From Rhodocyclaceae bacterium (GTDB lineage: Bacteria > Pseudomonadota > Gammaproteobacteria > Burkholderiales > Rhodocyclaceae): 64,000 bases of DNA. The DNA is taken from positions 186,001-250,000 of the forward strand of contig JAVBYI010000004.1 in NCBI GenBank assembly GCA_030824115.1, written 5' to 3'. The notes under the pieces are model-generated. The model saw only the letters and a list, made by a program, of their open reading frames with translations, ran no database searches and was not told where the DNA came from. Below are positions 34,179-42,535 of the stretch, in pieces. The position numbers and the translations under genes were made by a program. Position 1 is the first letter of the stretch. Each line of letters opens with the position of its first letter.

Positions 34179-35498
34179 ATGAAGCTGCCACGTTTATTGC
34201 CTCTTGCCCTGCTGGTGACGACAGCCTTTGCCCAGGCGGCAGACCTGATGGAGGTCTATCGCGATGCACAGGCTTACGATGCGCAATACGCGTCGGCCCG
34301 CGCAGCGCGTGATGCCGGTGTGGAGAGGCTGCCGCAAGGCCGTGCCGGCCTTTTGCCGACGATTGGTCTGTCGGCGAACAGGACCCGCAACGATCTCGAG
34401 TCGACCTCACGTGCCACAGGCGTGACGACGGATGTCGATTACAAGAGCAATGCCTGGAGCCTGACCCTGACCCAGCCTTTGTTCCGCTGGCAGAACTGGG
34501 CGGGCTACAAGCAGGGCGAACTGGCGGCTGTCAGTGCCGAGGCGCAATTTGTTCAGGCCAGCCAGGATCTGATCCTGCGCGTCACCCAGGCCTATTTCGA
34601 CGCATTGCTTGCCCAGGAAACGCTGGCGACCGCTAAGGCGCAGAAAATCGCGACGGCCGAGCAGCTCGAGTCGGCCAAGCGCAATTTCGAGGTCGGCACA
34701 TCCACCATTACCGATACGCACGAGGCGCAGGCCCGCTACGACCTGATCGTGGCGCAGGAGATTGCCGCCGAGAACGATCTGGCCGTCAAACGCCAGATCC
34801 TGCGTACCCTGACCGGCAAGGAGACCGATAATCTCAAGGGCCTGAAAGCCAAGCTTGAGATTGGGCGCCCACAACCCGACGATATCGGCCAGTGGGTTAC
34901 CTCTGCCGAGGGCGGCAACATTGGTATCCAACTGGCGCAGACCGCCTTCGAGATTGCCGGACGCGAAGTTGAGAAGCAGCGCGCCGGCCATTACCCGACG
35001 CTGGATCTCGTGGCAACGCGTGGCAAGGCCGGGACGGGGTTCAGCAGCACGGGTGGCGGTGGTTCCGATAGCAAGACCAGCACCATCGGGCTGCAACTGG
35101 CCGTGCCGATTTTTTCGGGCGGCGCGACCGTGTCGCGTGATCGCGAGGCAGTCGCCTTGCAGGAAAAGGCGCGCTCCGATCTCGACAATGCACGGCGTCA
35201 GGCGGCTTTGGCGGCACGTCAGGCGTATCTGGGCGTGAGCGCAGGCCTTGCTCAGGTCAGGGCACTGGAAGCCGGTGTCGCCTCGTCGCAATTGGCGGTT
35301 GAATCGAACAAGCTCGGTTACGAGGTCGGCGTGCGTATCAACATCGATGTGCTGAACGCCCAAAGCCAGTTGTTCGATACACGCCAGAAACTGGCCAAGG
35401 CACGCCTCGATACGCTGATTGCCCAACTGCGCCTCAAGTCCGCGGCTGGCAACCTGTCGCCAGATGACCTGACGGCAATCAACGCGCTGCTGGAATAA
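34179..35498 (+). CDS. TolC-family outer-membrane channel protein
   Basis: A 439-residue protein with a signal peptide (LLPLALLVTTAFAQA, cleavage after AQA) and two outer-membrane-factor repeats. Typical motifs are LLPTIGLSANR near the start, LTLTQPLFRWQNW, YFDALLAQETLATAKAQ and, in the second half, a similar VPIFSGGATVSR. The trimer forms a beta-barrel and a periplasmic tunnel docking with RND or ABC pumps. Position after two RND/adaptor sets makes it their likely exit duct. Its 3' end overlaps waaA by 20 nt in convergent orientation. Confidence 0.9.
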   Translation: MKLPRLLPLALLVTTAFAQAADLMEVYRDAQAYDAQYASARAARDAGVERLPQGRAGLLPTIGLSANRTRNDLESTSRATGVTTDVDYKSNAWSLTLTQPLFRWQNWAGYKQGELAAVSAEAQFVQASQDLILRVTQAYFDALLAQETLATAKAQKIATAEQLESAKRNFEVGTSTITDTHEAQARYDLIVAQEIAAENDLAVKRQILRTLTGKETDNLKGLKAKLEIGRPQPDDIGQWVTSAEGGNIGIQLAQTAFEIAGREVEKQRAGHYPTLDLVATRGKAGTGFSSTGGGGSDSKTSTIGLQLAVPIFSGGATVSRDREAVALQEKARSDLDNARRQAALAARQAYLGVSAGLAQVRALEAGVASSQLAVESNKLGYEVGVRINIDVLNAQSQLFDTRQKLAKARLDTLIAQLRLKSAAGNLSPDDLTAINALLE

Positions 35499-36726
35499 AG
35501 CGTTCGATCAAGGCAAGGTTGCGCGCGGTTGCCCCGCGATGCTGTGTGGTGAATTGACGGCCGGCGGTGGCCATCGTGCTTTTTCGTGTGTCGTCGCCCA
35601 ATAAGGCCAGCGCTTGGGTCACCAGCTCTGTCGCGTTACCCACTTGAATGGCGGCACCGGCCTTGATCGCTCCACGTGCCGCTTCGGCAAAATTGTAGGT
35701 CGATGGCCCAATTAGCACGGGTGTGCCGACAGCACACGGCTCGATAAGATTCTGGCAGCCGAAATCGAGCAGGCTGCCGCCGACAAAAACGACATCCGCA
35801 GCGGCATGGTAGGCAAACATTTCACCCATGCTGTCACCGAGCCAGACTTGGGTGTCGGCGGCAACGGCTTGTTCATCCGAGCGCCGTTGCAGTTTGAGGC
35901 CGCGCATTGCAATGAGGCTGGCGACTTCATCAAAGCGTTGCGGATGACGGGGGACGATGACCAATAGTGCCGTCCCACCACCGACTTTTTGCCAAGCATC
36001 GAGAATTAGGGCTTCTTCGCCCTCGCGCGAGCTGGCACAAAGAAAAACCGGTCGCTGACCGATCTGCAGGCGGAAGTCGCGAAGATTGTCGGGCGGCGTG
36101 ATATCAAACTTGACGCTGCCGAACACGGAAACCTCAGGTGCACCCAGTGCGCGCAAGCGCACTGCATCCTCCTCGCCAATCGCTGAAATTGCTGCCAGAT
36201 GCGTTAGTGCCGTCCGTGTGAGATTCGGAAAGCGGCGATAGCGTCGCGCTGATCGTTCTGACAGTCGTGCATTGACGAGCAGTAAGGGTATCTGCTGCGT
36301 TCTGCAGGTGGTAATCAGGTTGGGCCACAACTCCGTTTCCATGATCAGGCCGATATGTGGCCGGAAGTGGCGCAGGAAACGACGAACACCCCACGGTGTG
36401 TCGTAGGGCAGATAAACCCGTGTCACCGTGTCGCCGAACAAGTCCTCCGACGTCGCCCGTCCGGTGGGTGTCATGTGGGTGAGCAGGATGCGGTGATCGG
36501 GATAGCGTGCCATGAGGGCTGCCACCAAGGGTTGCGCCGCGCGCGTTTCACCGACGGAAACGGCGTGAATCCAGATTGTCGGCGCTGGGACGACGGCATC
36601 GTAGTGGCCGAAACGCTCCGCCCAATGACGCAAGTAGGCTGGTTGCCGGCGTGCGCGCCAGAGCAGGTGCAGCAGCGCCCAGGGCAGCAGGGTGACGATG
36701 ACCAGCGTATAGATCGGATGGGTCAT
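35479..36726 (-). CDS. waaA: 3-deoxy-D-manno-octulosonic acid (Kdo) transferase
   Basis: A 415-residue GT30 enzyme that adds Kdo to lipid IVA at the inner membrane. An N-terminal membrane helix is followed by IWIHAVSVGETRAA (with the catalytic Glu), METELWPNL, LLVNARLSERS and a second Rossmann half ending FGCQNLIEP...TYNF. Two repeat-like segments lie in it: AVVPAPTI directly before the catalytic motif and KVGGGTALL in the inter-domain region. It overlaps waaC (ATGA) and is the last gene of the 18-gene operon. Confidence 0.95.
   Translation of the reverse strand: MTHPIYTLVIVTLLPWALLHLLWRARRQPAYLRHWAERFGHYDAVVPAPTIWIHAVSVGETRAAQPLVAALMARYPDHRILLTHMTPTGRATSEDLFGDTVTRVYLPYDTPWGVRRFLRHFRPHIGLIMETELWPNLITTCRTQQIPLLLVNARLSERSARRYRRFPNLTRTALTHLAAISAIGEEDAVRLRALGAPEVSVFGSVKFDITPPDNLRDFRLQIGQRPVFLCASSREGEEALILDAWQKVGGGTALLVIVPRHPQRFDEVASLIAMRGLKLQRRSDEQAVAADTQVWLGDSMGEMFAYHAAADVVFVGGSLLDFGCQNLIEPCAVGTPVLIGPSTYNFAEAARGAIKAGAAIQVGNATELVTQALALLGDDTRKSTMATAGRQFTTQHRGATARNLALIERFIPAAR
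35966..35992 (+). repeat. Dispersed coding repeat, copy 10 (3-nt deletion)
   Basis: Read in reverse as KVGGGTA in waaA. One codon is missing compared with KVGAGGTA, so the frame is kept. Confidence 0.6.
36575..36600 (-). repeat. Dispersed coding repeat, copy 11
   Basis: Read AVVPAPTI in waaA, just ahead of the conserved IHAVSVGE motif. Several mismatches in the centre and T-run. Confidence 0.6.
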
Positions 36727-37682
36727 GCAGCCGGCAGTTGCAAGGCTGTTTCGATGACCTCGGCCGGCGCAGGCGTTTGCCCGATGCCACCGAGATTGCG
36801 GTGGGGTGCCGTGCCGAGGACACCTGTAAGCGACGGGTCCGAGCCGCAATAAATCGCCACGGTGGGCCGTTGCAGGGCTGCTGCCAGATGCACGAGACCG
36901 GTATCGACGCCGATGACCAGGGCAGCGCCTGCCATCAGGCCCGCCAGATCGGTCAGGTTCATCGCGGGTGCGGCTACTGCATGCGGTAGCGTTTCCGCAA
37001 TGCGCGCAGCCCGCGCCCGTTCCGCTGAATTGCCGCCGGGCAGCACGCAATGCAGCCCGGCAGCATTCAAGGCAGTGCCCAGCGTATGCCAGCGATCTTC
37101 CGGCCATTCCTTGTCGGTACGGCTGGTTGCGGTGAGCAGCACGGCATAGTTCCCCGTCGCCAGCCAGTCCGCCTGCAGCGCGGGCGCAGTGATGCCGTAG
37201 TCAAGCGGCAAATCGTCAAGCGCATAACCGAGCGCGGCGGCGGCCAGCTGGCGGTTGCGCAGGACGGCGTTCTGCTGGCGCGGAATGTCAAAGCAGCGAT
37301 CGTAAAACCGGGCGGCCAGCGGTTCGCGAGCCGAAGCGGCACTCTGACCAAATTTATGACCGCGTGCCTGCGAGGCGAGCAGGGCACTTTTGACGAGCCC
37401 CTGCGTGTCGATCACCGCATCATAAATGTCGGCGCTGACCAGACGGCGGAAGTGGCCGATCTCACGCCAAGTGGCACGGGATAGCAGCGATTTTCGCCAG
37501 CGACGCATGGCGACTGGAATGACCTGCCCTACGGCGGGGTGAAAGCGGGGAATTTCTGCGAAATTTTCTTCCACAAGCCAGTCAATGCTTGCCTCCGGCA
37601 AGCACCGCCGGATGTCGCTGGCGACCGGCAGGTTGTGGATGACATCGCCGAGCGAGGAGGTTTTGACAAGCAGGATGCGCAT
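36723..37682 (-). CDS. waaC: LPS heptosyltransferase I
   Basis: A 319-residue GT9 enzyme adding the first L-glycero-D-manno-heptose to Kdo. MRILLVKTSSLGDVIHNLP is the classic N-terminus with the catalytic Asp. VIDTQGLVKSA, TATSRTDKEWPEDRW and VIGVDTGLVHLAAAL are the nucleotide-sugar half. No ribosome-binding site precedes ATG 37682; instead TATAAT lies 10 nt upstream, so an internal near-leaderless transcript is possible. A repeat-like stretch at 37424-37448 is read in a different frame here (RLVSADIYD). Confidence 0.95.
   Translation of the reverse strand: MRILLVKTSSLGDVIHNLPVASDIRRCLPEASIDWLVEENFAEIPRFHPAVGQVIPVAMRRWRKSLLSRATWREIGHFRRLVSADIYDAVIDTQGLVKSALLASQARGHKFGQSAASAREPLAARFYDRCFDIPRQQNAVLRNRQLAAAALGYALDDLPLDYGITAPALQADWLATGNYAVLLTATSRTDKEWPEDRWHTLGTALNAAGLHCVLPGGNSAERARAARIAETLPHAVAAPAMNLTDLAGLMAGAALVIGVDTGLVHLAAALQRPTVAIYCGSDPSLTGVLGTAPHRNLGGIGQTPAPAEVIETALQLPAA
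37424..37448 (-). repeat. Repeat-like sequence in waaC (copy 15, alternative frame)
   Basis: About 22 of 24 nt match the ACATTT variant of the repeat, but it is read as RRLVSADI, the third frame. It may be a genuine copy adapted to the heptosyltransferase or a chance match. Confidence 0.35.
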
Positions 37683-37691
37683 GGCCGGGGG

Positions 37692-37697
37692 ATTATA
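37692..37697 (-). promoter_or_regulatory. Candidate internal -10 box before waaC
   Basis: A perfect TATAAT on the minus strand ends 10 nt before the waaC ATG. TTGGAG 16 nt further upstream is a weak -35. It would allow waaC-waaA expression independent of the long operon. Confidence 0.3.
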
Positions 37698-37705
37698 ACG
37701 ACCGG

Positions 37706-38677
37706 CTATGCGTCTCCAATGCGATCAAGCAGGCGGCAGTACGCAGTAACAGCCTCATCGACCGAAATATCGGTCACGTCTTGTGAAGGCTTTTGCAGCA
37801 ACTCGTAGGGTATCCCCCAAGGATGCCAGCGCGTTGCCGACGAGTTGCCGAAGAAGCAGACGATCGGCTTACGCAGCCCCGCAGCGACGTGCATGGCTCC
37901 ACCATCGGAACAGAGCACCATGTTGGCAAACGACAGGCCTGCGACCAATGTTTCCAGCGTATGCGTTGGAACTGCGGTGACCGGCAGGCCATCTAGGGTA
38001 TGAAGGAGTTGCGCCGCCTTGTCATCGTCGCCCGGATGCAGGGGGTCGTCAGCCGCACCTGGCGCCCAGAACAACAGGATGCGGGTGGCCAGGCCTTCTG
38101 ACAGTACGCGCCGAATCAAGGCGGCATGGCGATCGATCGGCCAGCGCTGGCGCGGCTTGCGTGCTGAAAGGTGCACGGCCAGGCAGCGCTCGTTCTGTCC
38201 TAGTTTCAGGTCTGAACGCAATTGATCAAGCCGGGCGGCATTCGGCCGTAGCGTGAGCGCGCCAGGTTTGGTATTCAGCCCAAGTTCAGCCAGCAGACGG
38301 CTGGTTATCTCTGTTTCATGGCCGTTCCCGGAACGATCTGCCTCAATGATGCGTCGCGTGCCGAGCAAGCGTGCAAAGCGCCGGGCGCCCGGCGAGGCGC
38401 ACAGAACCAGATCGAAGCGCATGCGCCTCAGCCGCCAGATTAGTGCGGCAGTCGCAGCCCACACACCAAGTCGGCTTTCGTTTGCGGCACGGTGCTTGGC
38501 TTTGCGGTAGGCGAAAAAGGCATTGATATCCGGGTTGCCTTCCAGGATGGGGGCGTTGTAGGCATTCGCCATGACACCGATCCAGGCTTGCGGATAGGCT
38601 TGCCGCAATGCGGATAGCAAGGGGGTGGTGCAGATCAAGTCGCCGATGTTGTCGCGGCGGATGACGAGAATTTTCAC
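37706..38677 (-). CDS. Glycosyltransferase family 9 (heptosyltransferase-like)
   Basis: A 323-residue GT9 protein: MKILVIRRDNIGDLICTTPLL at the N-terminus includes the catalytic Asp of heptosyltransferases. HLSARKPRQRWPIDRHAAL and LCSDGGAMHVAAGLRKPIVCFFG are the donor-binding parts. It differs from WaaC and from the two other GT9 enzymes in the operon (47364, 54849), so the core likely carries several heptose or related residues. ATGA overlap with the GT4 gene upstream. Confidence 0.85.
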   Translation of the reverse strand: MKILVIRRDNIGDLICTTPLLSALRQAYPQAWIGVMANAYNAPILEGNPDINAFFAYRKAKHRAANESRLGVWAATAALIWRLRRMRFDLVLCASPGARRFARLLGTRRIIEADRSGNGHETEITSRLLAELGLNTKPGALTLRPNAARLDQLRSDLKLGQNERCLAVHLSARKPRQRWPIDRHAALIRRVLSEGLATRILLFWAPGAADDPLHPGDDDKAAQLLHTLDGLPVTAVPTHTLETLVAGLSFANMVLCSDGGAMHVAAGLRKPIVCFFGNSSATRWHPWGIPYELLQKPSQDVTDISVDEAVTAYCRLLDRIGDA

Positions 38678-39801
38678 GGTAAAGTTGCGCTCACCCAGCG
38701 GACAACTGGGCGCAATCGCTCAATGAATGCCTCAAAAGAAAATCGCGTTAGACAGTCAGGGGCATCTTGAGGGTTCAGTGGCCTGGGTAACGCTTGTAAC
38801 TTTTCTAGTAGAAGGCTGAAGCTGCGGCCGTTGTCTTCACGCGGGTCGTTGTATAGAAACCCGGTTTTCCCATCAACAATTGTTTCCGTGAACGGAGGAG
38901 CCCTCGGGGCGAGAACAGGTATCCCACAGTTTTGTGCCTCAATGATGTTGAGCCCTAAAGCCTCCTTCTCAGGCAGCCCGGTCATCAAGTAATCCAAACA
39001 GCGGTAAGCCGCTGTTACGTTCGATTGATGGCCCCAGAAGCGTACTTTGCTGACAATAGGTTGAAGCACCTTGCTGAGATCCCGGATGGATGCGTAACCG
39101 CCGCTACCGAAAAACTCCAGATTGATGTGGGTGGTTTTCGCGAGCACGGGGGCTAATTGTGAAAAAAGCAAAGGAAATTGTTTGATCGGTGTAATGCGTG
39201 AAACGATACCGAGCGTCAGTCCTGGGCGACGTACAAACGCAGGGTGAGGCCTAAGCGATTCGATGCTGGGTTCAATCCAGGAAAGGAGTCGATCCCGTAG
39301 TTTCCTGCGATCCCAGTCATATCGGCTATTGCGCGTGACGGTATTGTCCTCTGACGAGCGGGAAAGATCGGCTACGCCATAGAGTGGTTCATGCCAGGCG
39401 GGAATTCCGGCAGCGATCAGCCCATCTTGAACCCACCTCGAGACAGGAAACACCATGTCATGGCCGTCGAATGACATCGCATTTCTACCTTGTATCGGCA
39501 TATGTGCAATGGCCGTCCGCAGGTGTTGAGGAACGACAGCGCGCAACTCAATGGGGAGCGGTCCGTGTGCCAACAACCAGATAGGTCGCTCGGGCAGATA
39601 TTTCCTTAGTGATGCCCCCGCAGCAGTCCTGACAATTTCGATATCGGCCGGCAAATTCAACCGCCCCCAAAATTTTGCTTGCGGATGGACTAGCAGACGA
39701 GTCTTGATGCCGAGCATTGAAAGTGCGCGACAGGCAAATGCAGTGTAAATCTCTCCCCCACCGAGGTGGGTTTGAAAATTGAGTTGGACGCACCCAGGCA
39801 T
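38674..39801 (-). CDS. Glycosyltransferase, GT4-like
   Basis: A 375-residue GT-B fold enzyme. An N-terminal LGGGEIYTAF acceptor loop is followed by RPGLTLGIVSRITPIKQ (donor domain start), FFGSGGY and the E-x7-E-like GLPEKEALGLNIIEAQNCGIPVLAP, which binds the nucleotide sugar. ATG 39801 follows the upstream stop by 2 nt; an in-frame TTG at 39807 is an alternative. The gene is noticeably lower in GC than waaA/waaC, as are its neighbours up to 44 kb, typical for variable core or O-antigen genes. Confidence 0.8.
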   Translation of the reverse strand: MPGCVQLNFQTHLGGGEIYTAFACRALSMLGIKTRLLVHPQAKFWGRLNLPADIEIVRTAAGASLRKYLPERPIWLLAHGPLPIELRAVVPQHLRTAIAHMPIQGRNAMSFDGHDMVFPVSRWVQDGLIAAGIPAWHEPLYGVADLSRSSEDNTVTRNSRYDWDRRKLRDRLLSWIEPSIESLRPHPAFVRRPGLTLGIVSRITPIKQFPLLFSQLAPVLAKTTHINLEFFGSGGYASIRDLSKVLQPIVSKVRFWGHQSNVTAAYRCLDYLMTGLPEKEALGLNIIEAQNCGIPVLAPRAPPFTETIVDGKTGFLYNDPREDNGRSFSLLLEKLQALPRPLNPQDAPDCLTRFSFEAFIERLRPVVRWVSATLP

Positions 39802-39803
39802 GC

Positions 39804-40463
39804 TCAAGCAGGTGTGCTTATGGGTTTAACCCCGACAATTGCAAACTGGACATAACGCATATCATCCAATGCATTGGCGCACATGAAGTTGAGCACTTTG
39901 AGCCAAAAGGGAAATTTGCGTGGATTGATGCCATCGATCAGTTTTACCTGAAGCCCGCTGGATTCGAAGAGTTGAATGATCGCATTCCGCGTAAAAAAAC
40001 GCAGATGGGTACGGTCAAGAATTCCAATCTCCGCATAATTCCAATCCCCTGGCCAGATTAAGGGGCGTAGCACCTTGTGATGGCGGATGTTGGGAATGGA
40101 GGCTATTACCTCACCCCCCGGCTTTAGTGAATGCGTGAGTTCGGCAAGAACATGCCATGGGTCGACGAGGTGCTCAAGGACGTCGTTGCAGATAATGCAA
40201 TCGAACTCATCCTTTTCGAAGGGCAGGGAGTCAACCCCAAGGTTGATCACAACTGTTCGATCAAGATTGTTGGCGGCAACACGAATGGCATCTGGCGAGA
40301 TGTCGATACCGGTTACATGGGCAGATTGAGCTTCTTTGAGTAGTTTCCCAAAGTGGCCATGACCGCATCCAACTTCCAATATTCGCTTTGCAGATGGGGC
40401 AACGTAGCCAAGCATTCCCTGGCGTTGATTATCGTAGTAAGAGGCGGCGTGGTGAGTTTTCAT
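39804..40463 (-). CDS. Class I SAM-dependent methyltransferase
   Basis: A 219-residue methyltransferase with motif I ILEVGCGHGHFGKLLK, an acidic ribose-binding GIDISPDAI, and CNDVLEHLVDPWHVLAELTHSLKPGG. This is typical of polysaccharide- or lipid-modifying small-molecule methyltransferases. ATG 40463 (MKTHHAAS) overlaps the upstream stop as ATGA and is preferred over an ATG 18 nt upstream. Expected to methylate a glycan residue or precursor; the acceptor is not known. Confidence 0.8.
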   Translation of the reverse strand: MKTHHAASYYDNQRQGMLGYVAPSAKRILEVGCGHGHFGKLLKEAQSAHVTGIDISPDAIRVAANNLDRTVVINLGVDSLPFEKDEFDCIICNDVLEHLVDPWHVLAELTHSLKPGGEVIASIPNIRHHKVLRPLIWPGDWNYAEIGILDRTHLRFFTRNAIIQLFESSGLQVKLIDGINPRKFPFWLKVLNFMCANALDDMRYVQFAIVGVKPISTPA

Positions 40464-41260
40464 AGTGATGTTGCACCCCATTCGAAAAGGCGCTTGCGTA
40501 GCGATGCTTTTAATCGTTGTCTAAAGCTCTTGCGTCCCTTGGTTTCCCCAAAGTTATTGCTGCCGAAAGTGGCGCGATAACGGCCTTGGATTAGAGAGGA
40601 TGGTGCGACAGGTAGTTCATCTCCATCGTGCCGACGAGCGGAAAAGAAGGCAAGCACGCGTCGGCGACCACCAAGTGCATATGGAATCGGCGGGTCCCGC
40701 AATGGATCGTAGCTGATATAGCTTTCCTTGTTTCCGTGTATGAAATGAATCTTCAGGCTCAGATCCTTGAATCCTGCAGCCTCGTAGTAGTCAAAGAAAA
40801 GCGTCGGGGAAAACTGGTAAAAGCCATGATTGACCCAGTTGTTGATAGGTACATGGTGAATAATTCTGCCGCCGGCAGCGCATAGGGCGACCGTATTTCG
40901 CAATACCTGCGCAGGATCAAAACAATGTTCCAGCGTTCCCCCGTCATAGACCAGGTCAAAAGACCGGGAGAGATCCTCCGGCAGTGAGCCGTTGAGATCG
41001 ACACAGATGGATGGCCCTTCATCCGGGTAGTAGTCGATGCTGTCAATTTGCCGGTAGCCCAAACTTTTAAACAGGGCAGTCTGCCCCATGTCTTTTTCAG
41101 CGAGATATGGGGATTGATAACCATAGGTGTTGAGAATCCCCTGTATCTCGGACAAACCAGCCCCCAGCTTTTGAACCCCAAAGGTTACGGCCCTCCCTTT
41201 TTGCGCGTCGCCAAGGAGCGTCATTGCCAACAGGTGGATCGCACCTTTGGATATCCCCAT
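40460..41260 (-). CDS. Putative methyltransferase-like protein of the polysaccharide operon
   Basis: A 266-residue protein. FDLVYDGGTLEHCFDPAQVLRN and AAGGRIIHHVPINNWVNHGFYQFSP match the post-motif I part of class I methyltransferases found in glycan clusters, although a clear glycine-rich SAM loop is not visible. The basic C-terminus (RQRLKASLRKRLF) may face membrane or RNA. It abuts the WaaL-like gene (stop 41261) and overlaps the next methyltransferase. Function uncertain. Confidence 0.6.
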   Translation of the reverse strand: MGISKGAIHLLAMTLLGDAQKGRAVTFGVQKLGAGLSEIQGILNTYGYQSPYLAEKDMGQTALFKSLGYRQIDSIDYYPDEGPSICVDLNGSLPEDLSRSFDLVYDGGTLEHCFDPAQVLRNTVALCAAGGRIIHHVPINNWVNHGFYQFSPTLFFDYYEAAGFKDLSLKIHFIHGNKESYISYDPLRDPPIPYALGGRRRVLAFFSARRHDGDELPVAPSSLIQGRYRATFGSNNFGETKGRKSFRQRLKASLRKRLFEWGATSL

Positions 41261-42535
41261 CTAGATTGACTCCTGTAGGTCGCTAGTCCGGTTTTTTTGG
41301 AGGTGCCCAATCAACAATCCCATCCACAACCAGAAGAACAAGGCGACATTCCGCACGAAAAAATCGTCTGTCATGTTTTTGGCGAAGATTGCAGCTAAAG
41401 CAGCAAGCCCCGCAATTGCCAAGCCCTGCCTATTTCCTGAAGGTGACGCTAGGCGTAATAGCGTTATTGCCAAGGCTACCCATAGCCCGAGAAAGGCCAA
41501 CATTCCGGGAACTCCCATCTGGATACCCTTATTGAGGATCATATTGTGCGTGTGCCACAGCATGCCATTTTCCGGCATGAACTCAGGGTAGAGAAAATCA
41601 AATACCTGACGCCCGATGCCGCCACCGACCCAGGGGTTTTCGGCGATCTTCGTGATTGAAAATTTCCATAATTGGGGACGGACATCGGTGGATAATGAAT
41701 CGCCAATGCTAACGGCAATTTCACTGGCCGTTGCTGTCGTAGCAATATCGGTTGTGGACGCCGGAAGCACATACTCGACACGGCGCGTGCTTTGAATCAG
41801 AAATAACGCAGCAACGCAAAGAAGCAGTCCGGAGAACAACATGACGCGCTGCAGGGTGACGCGTTGCCGAAGGATCAACACAGCTCCGACTGATATTCCC
41901 AAGCCTAGGGCAATCAGGTTTTGACGATTCTGAGTCGCCATCATGGCCCATATATCCAATAACAGAAGTAATACAAGAATGAACGGTACGCTGCGCCCAC
42001 CGCTGCGCCACAGTTGATGAATAAGCCAGCCAATCAGGAACATGGCGATCAGAAGCCAGTTGCCATCCATTCCGGCATAAGCAAATTTTGGAATGCTCAT
42101 AATGGTGCCAAAGTCCATATCAAGGCGGGCGTAATAAAACGCCGACAAGGTCAGAACAGCATTCATGACGGCCAGGAAAATAACCAAACGCCGAAAGTCG
42201 TACAGCTGCTTCCCCCACGTTACCCCGATCATGAATATCACAATCCAATAAACAACCTCTACCCGCAATTCACTGAAAGACATTGCCGGATCGACTGCAA
42301 AAGCCACAGAAACTGCAGCAACGCCGAAATAGGCAAACCAATATGGGTAGAAGGGAAGCGTGGGGATTGTTCTTTGCCGTAACGATAAAGCGACCGTAAA
42401 GATGATCAACAGGATGAACGCCAAGTACCGAAGTGCCGTGGTATGGGCGATGGGCAGCACAAAGAGGTAAACCGCCAGGGTCGGCCAGAAGAGGCGGCCA
42501 ATCCAATTTTGCTGGCGATACGCGGAGGTATTCAT
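41261..42535 (-). CDS. O-antigen ligase / polymerase family membrane protein (WaaL-like)
   Basis: A 424-residue protein with about eleven membrane helices and one large periplasmic loop (about residues 250-330). The loop carries ENPWVGGGIGRQ and WHTHNMILNKGIQMGVPG, the conserved Wzy_C-type motif with a catalytic-candidate His. Such proteins either ligate O-antigen to lipid A core or polymerise repeat units; sequence alone does not separate the two. Position in the core operon favours WaaL. It overlaps the GT2 gene upstream by 4 nt. Confidence 0.8.
   Translation of the reverse strand: MNTSAYRQQNWIGRLFWPTLAVYLFVLPIAHTTALRYLAFILLIIFTVALSLRQRTIPTLPFYPYWFAYFGVAAVSVAFAVDPAMSFSELRVEVVYWIVIFMIGVTWGKQLYDFRRLVIFLAVMNAVLTLSAFYYARLDMDFGTIMSIPKFAYAGMDGNWLLIAMFLIGWLIHQLWRSGGRSVPFILVLLLLLDIWAMMATQNRQNLIALGLGISVGAVLILRQRVTLQRVMLFSGLLLCVAALFLIQSTRRVEYVLPASTTDIATTATASEIAVSIGDSLSTDVRPQLWKFSITKIAENPWVGGGIGRQVFDFLYPEFMPENGMLWHTHNMILNKGIQMGVPGMLAFLGLWVALAITLLRLASPSGNRQGLAIAGLAALAAIFAKNMTDDFFVRNVALFFWLWMGLLIGHLQKNRTSDLQESI

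Noticed and set aside
36206-36230. GTGCCGTCC in waaA near 36208
   Set aside because: Only nine bases match the repeat, then the sequence diverges; normal WaaA coding sequence.
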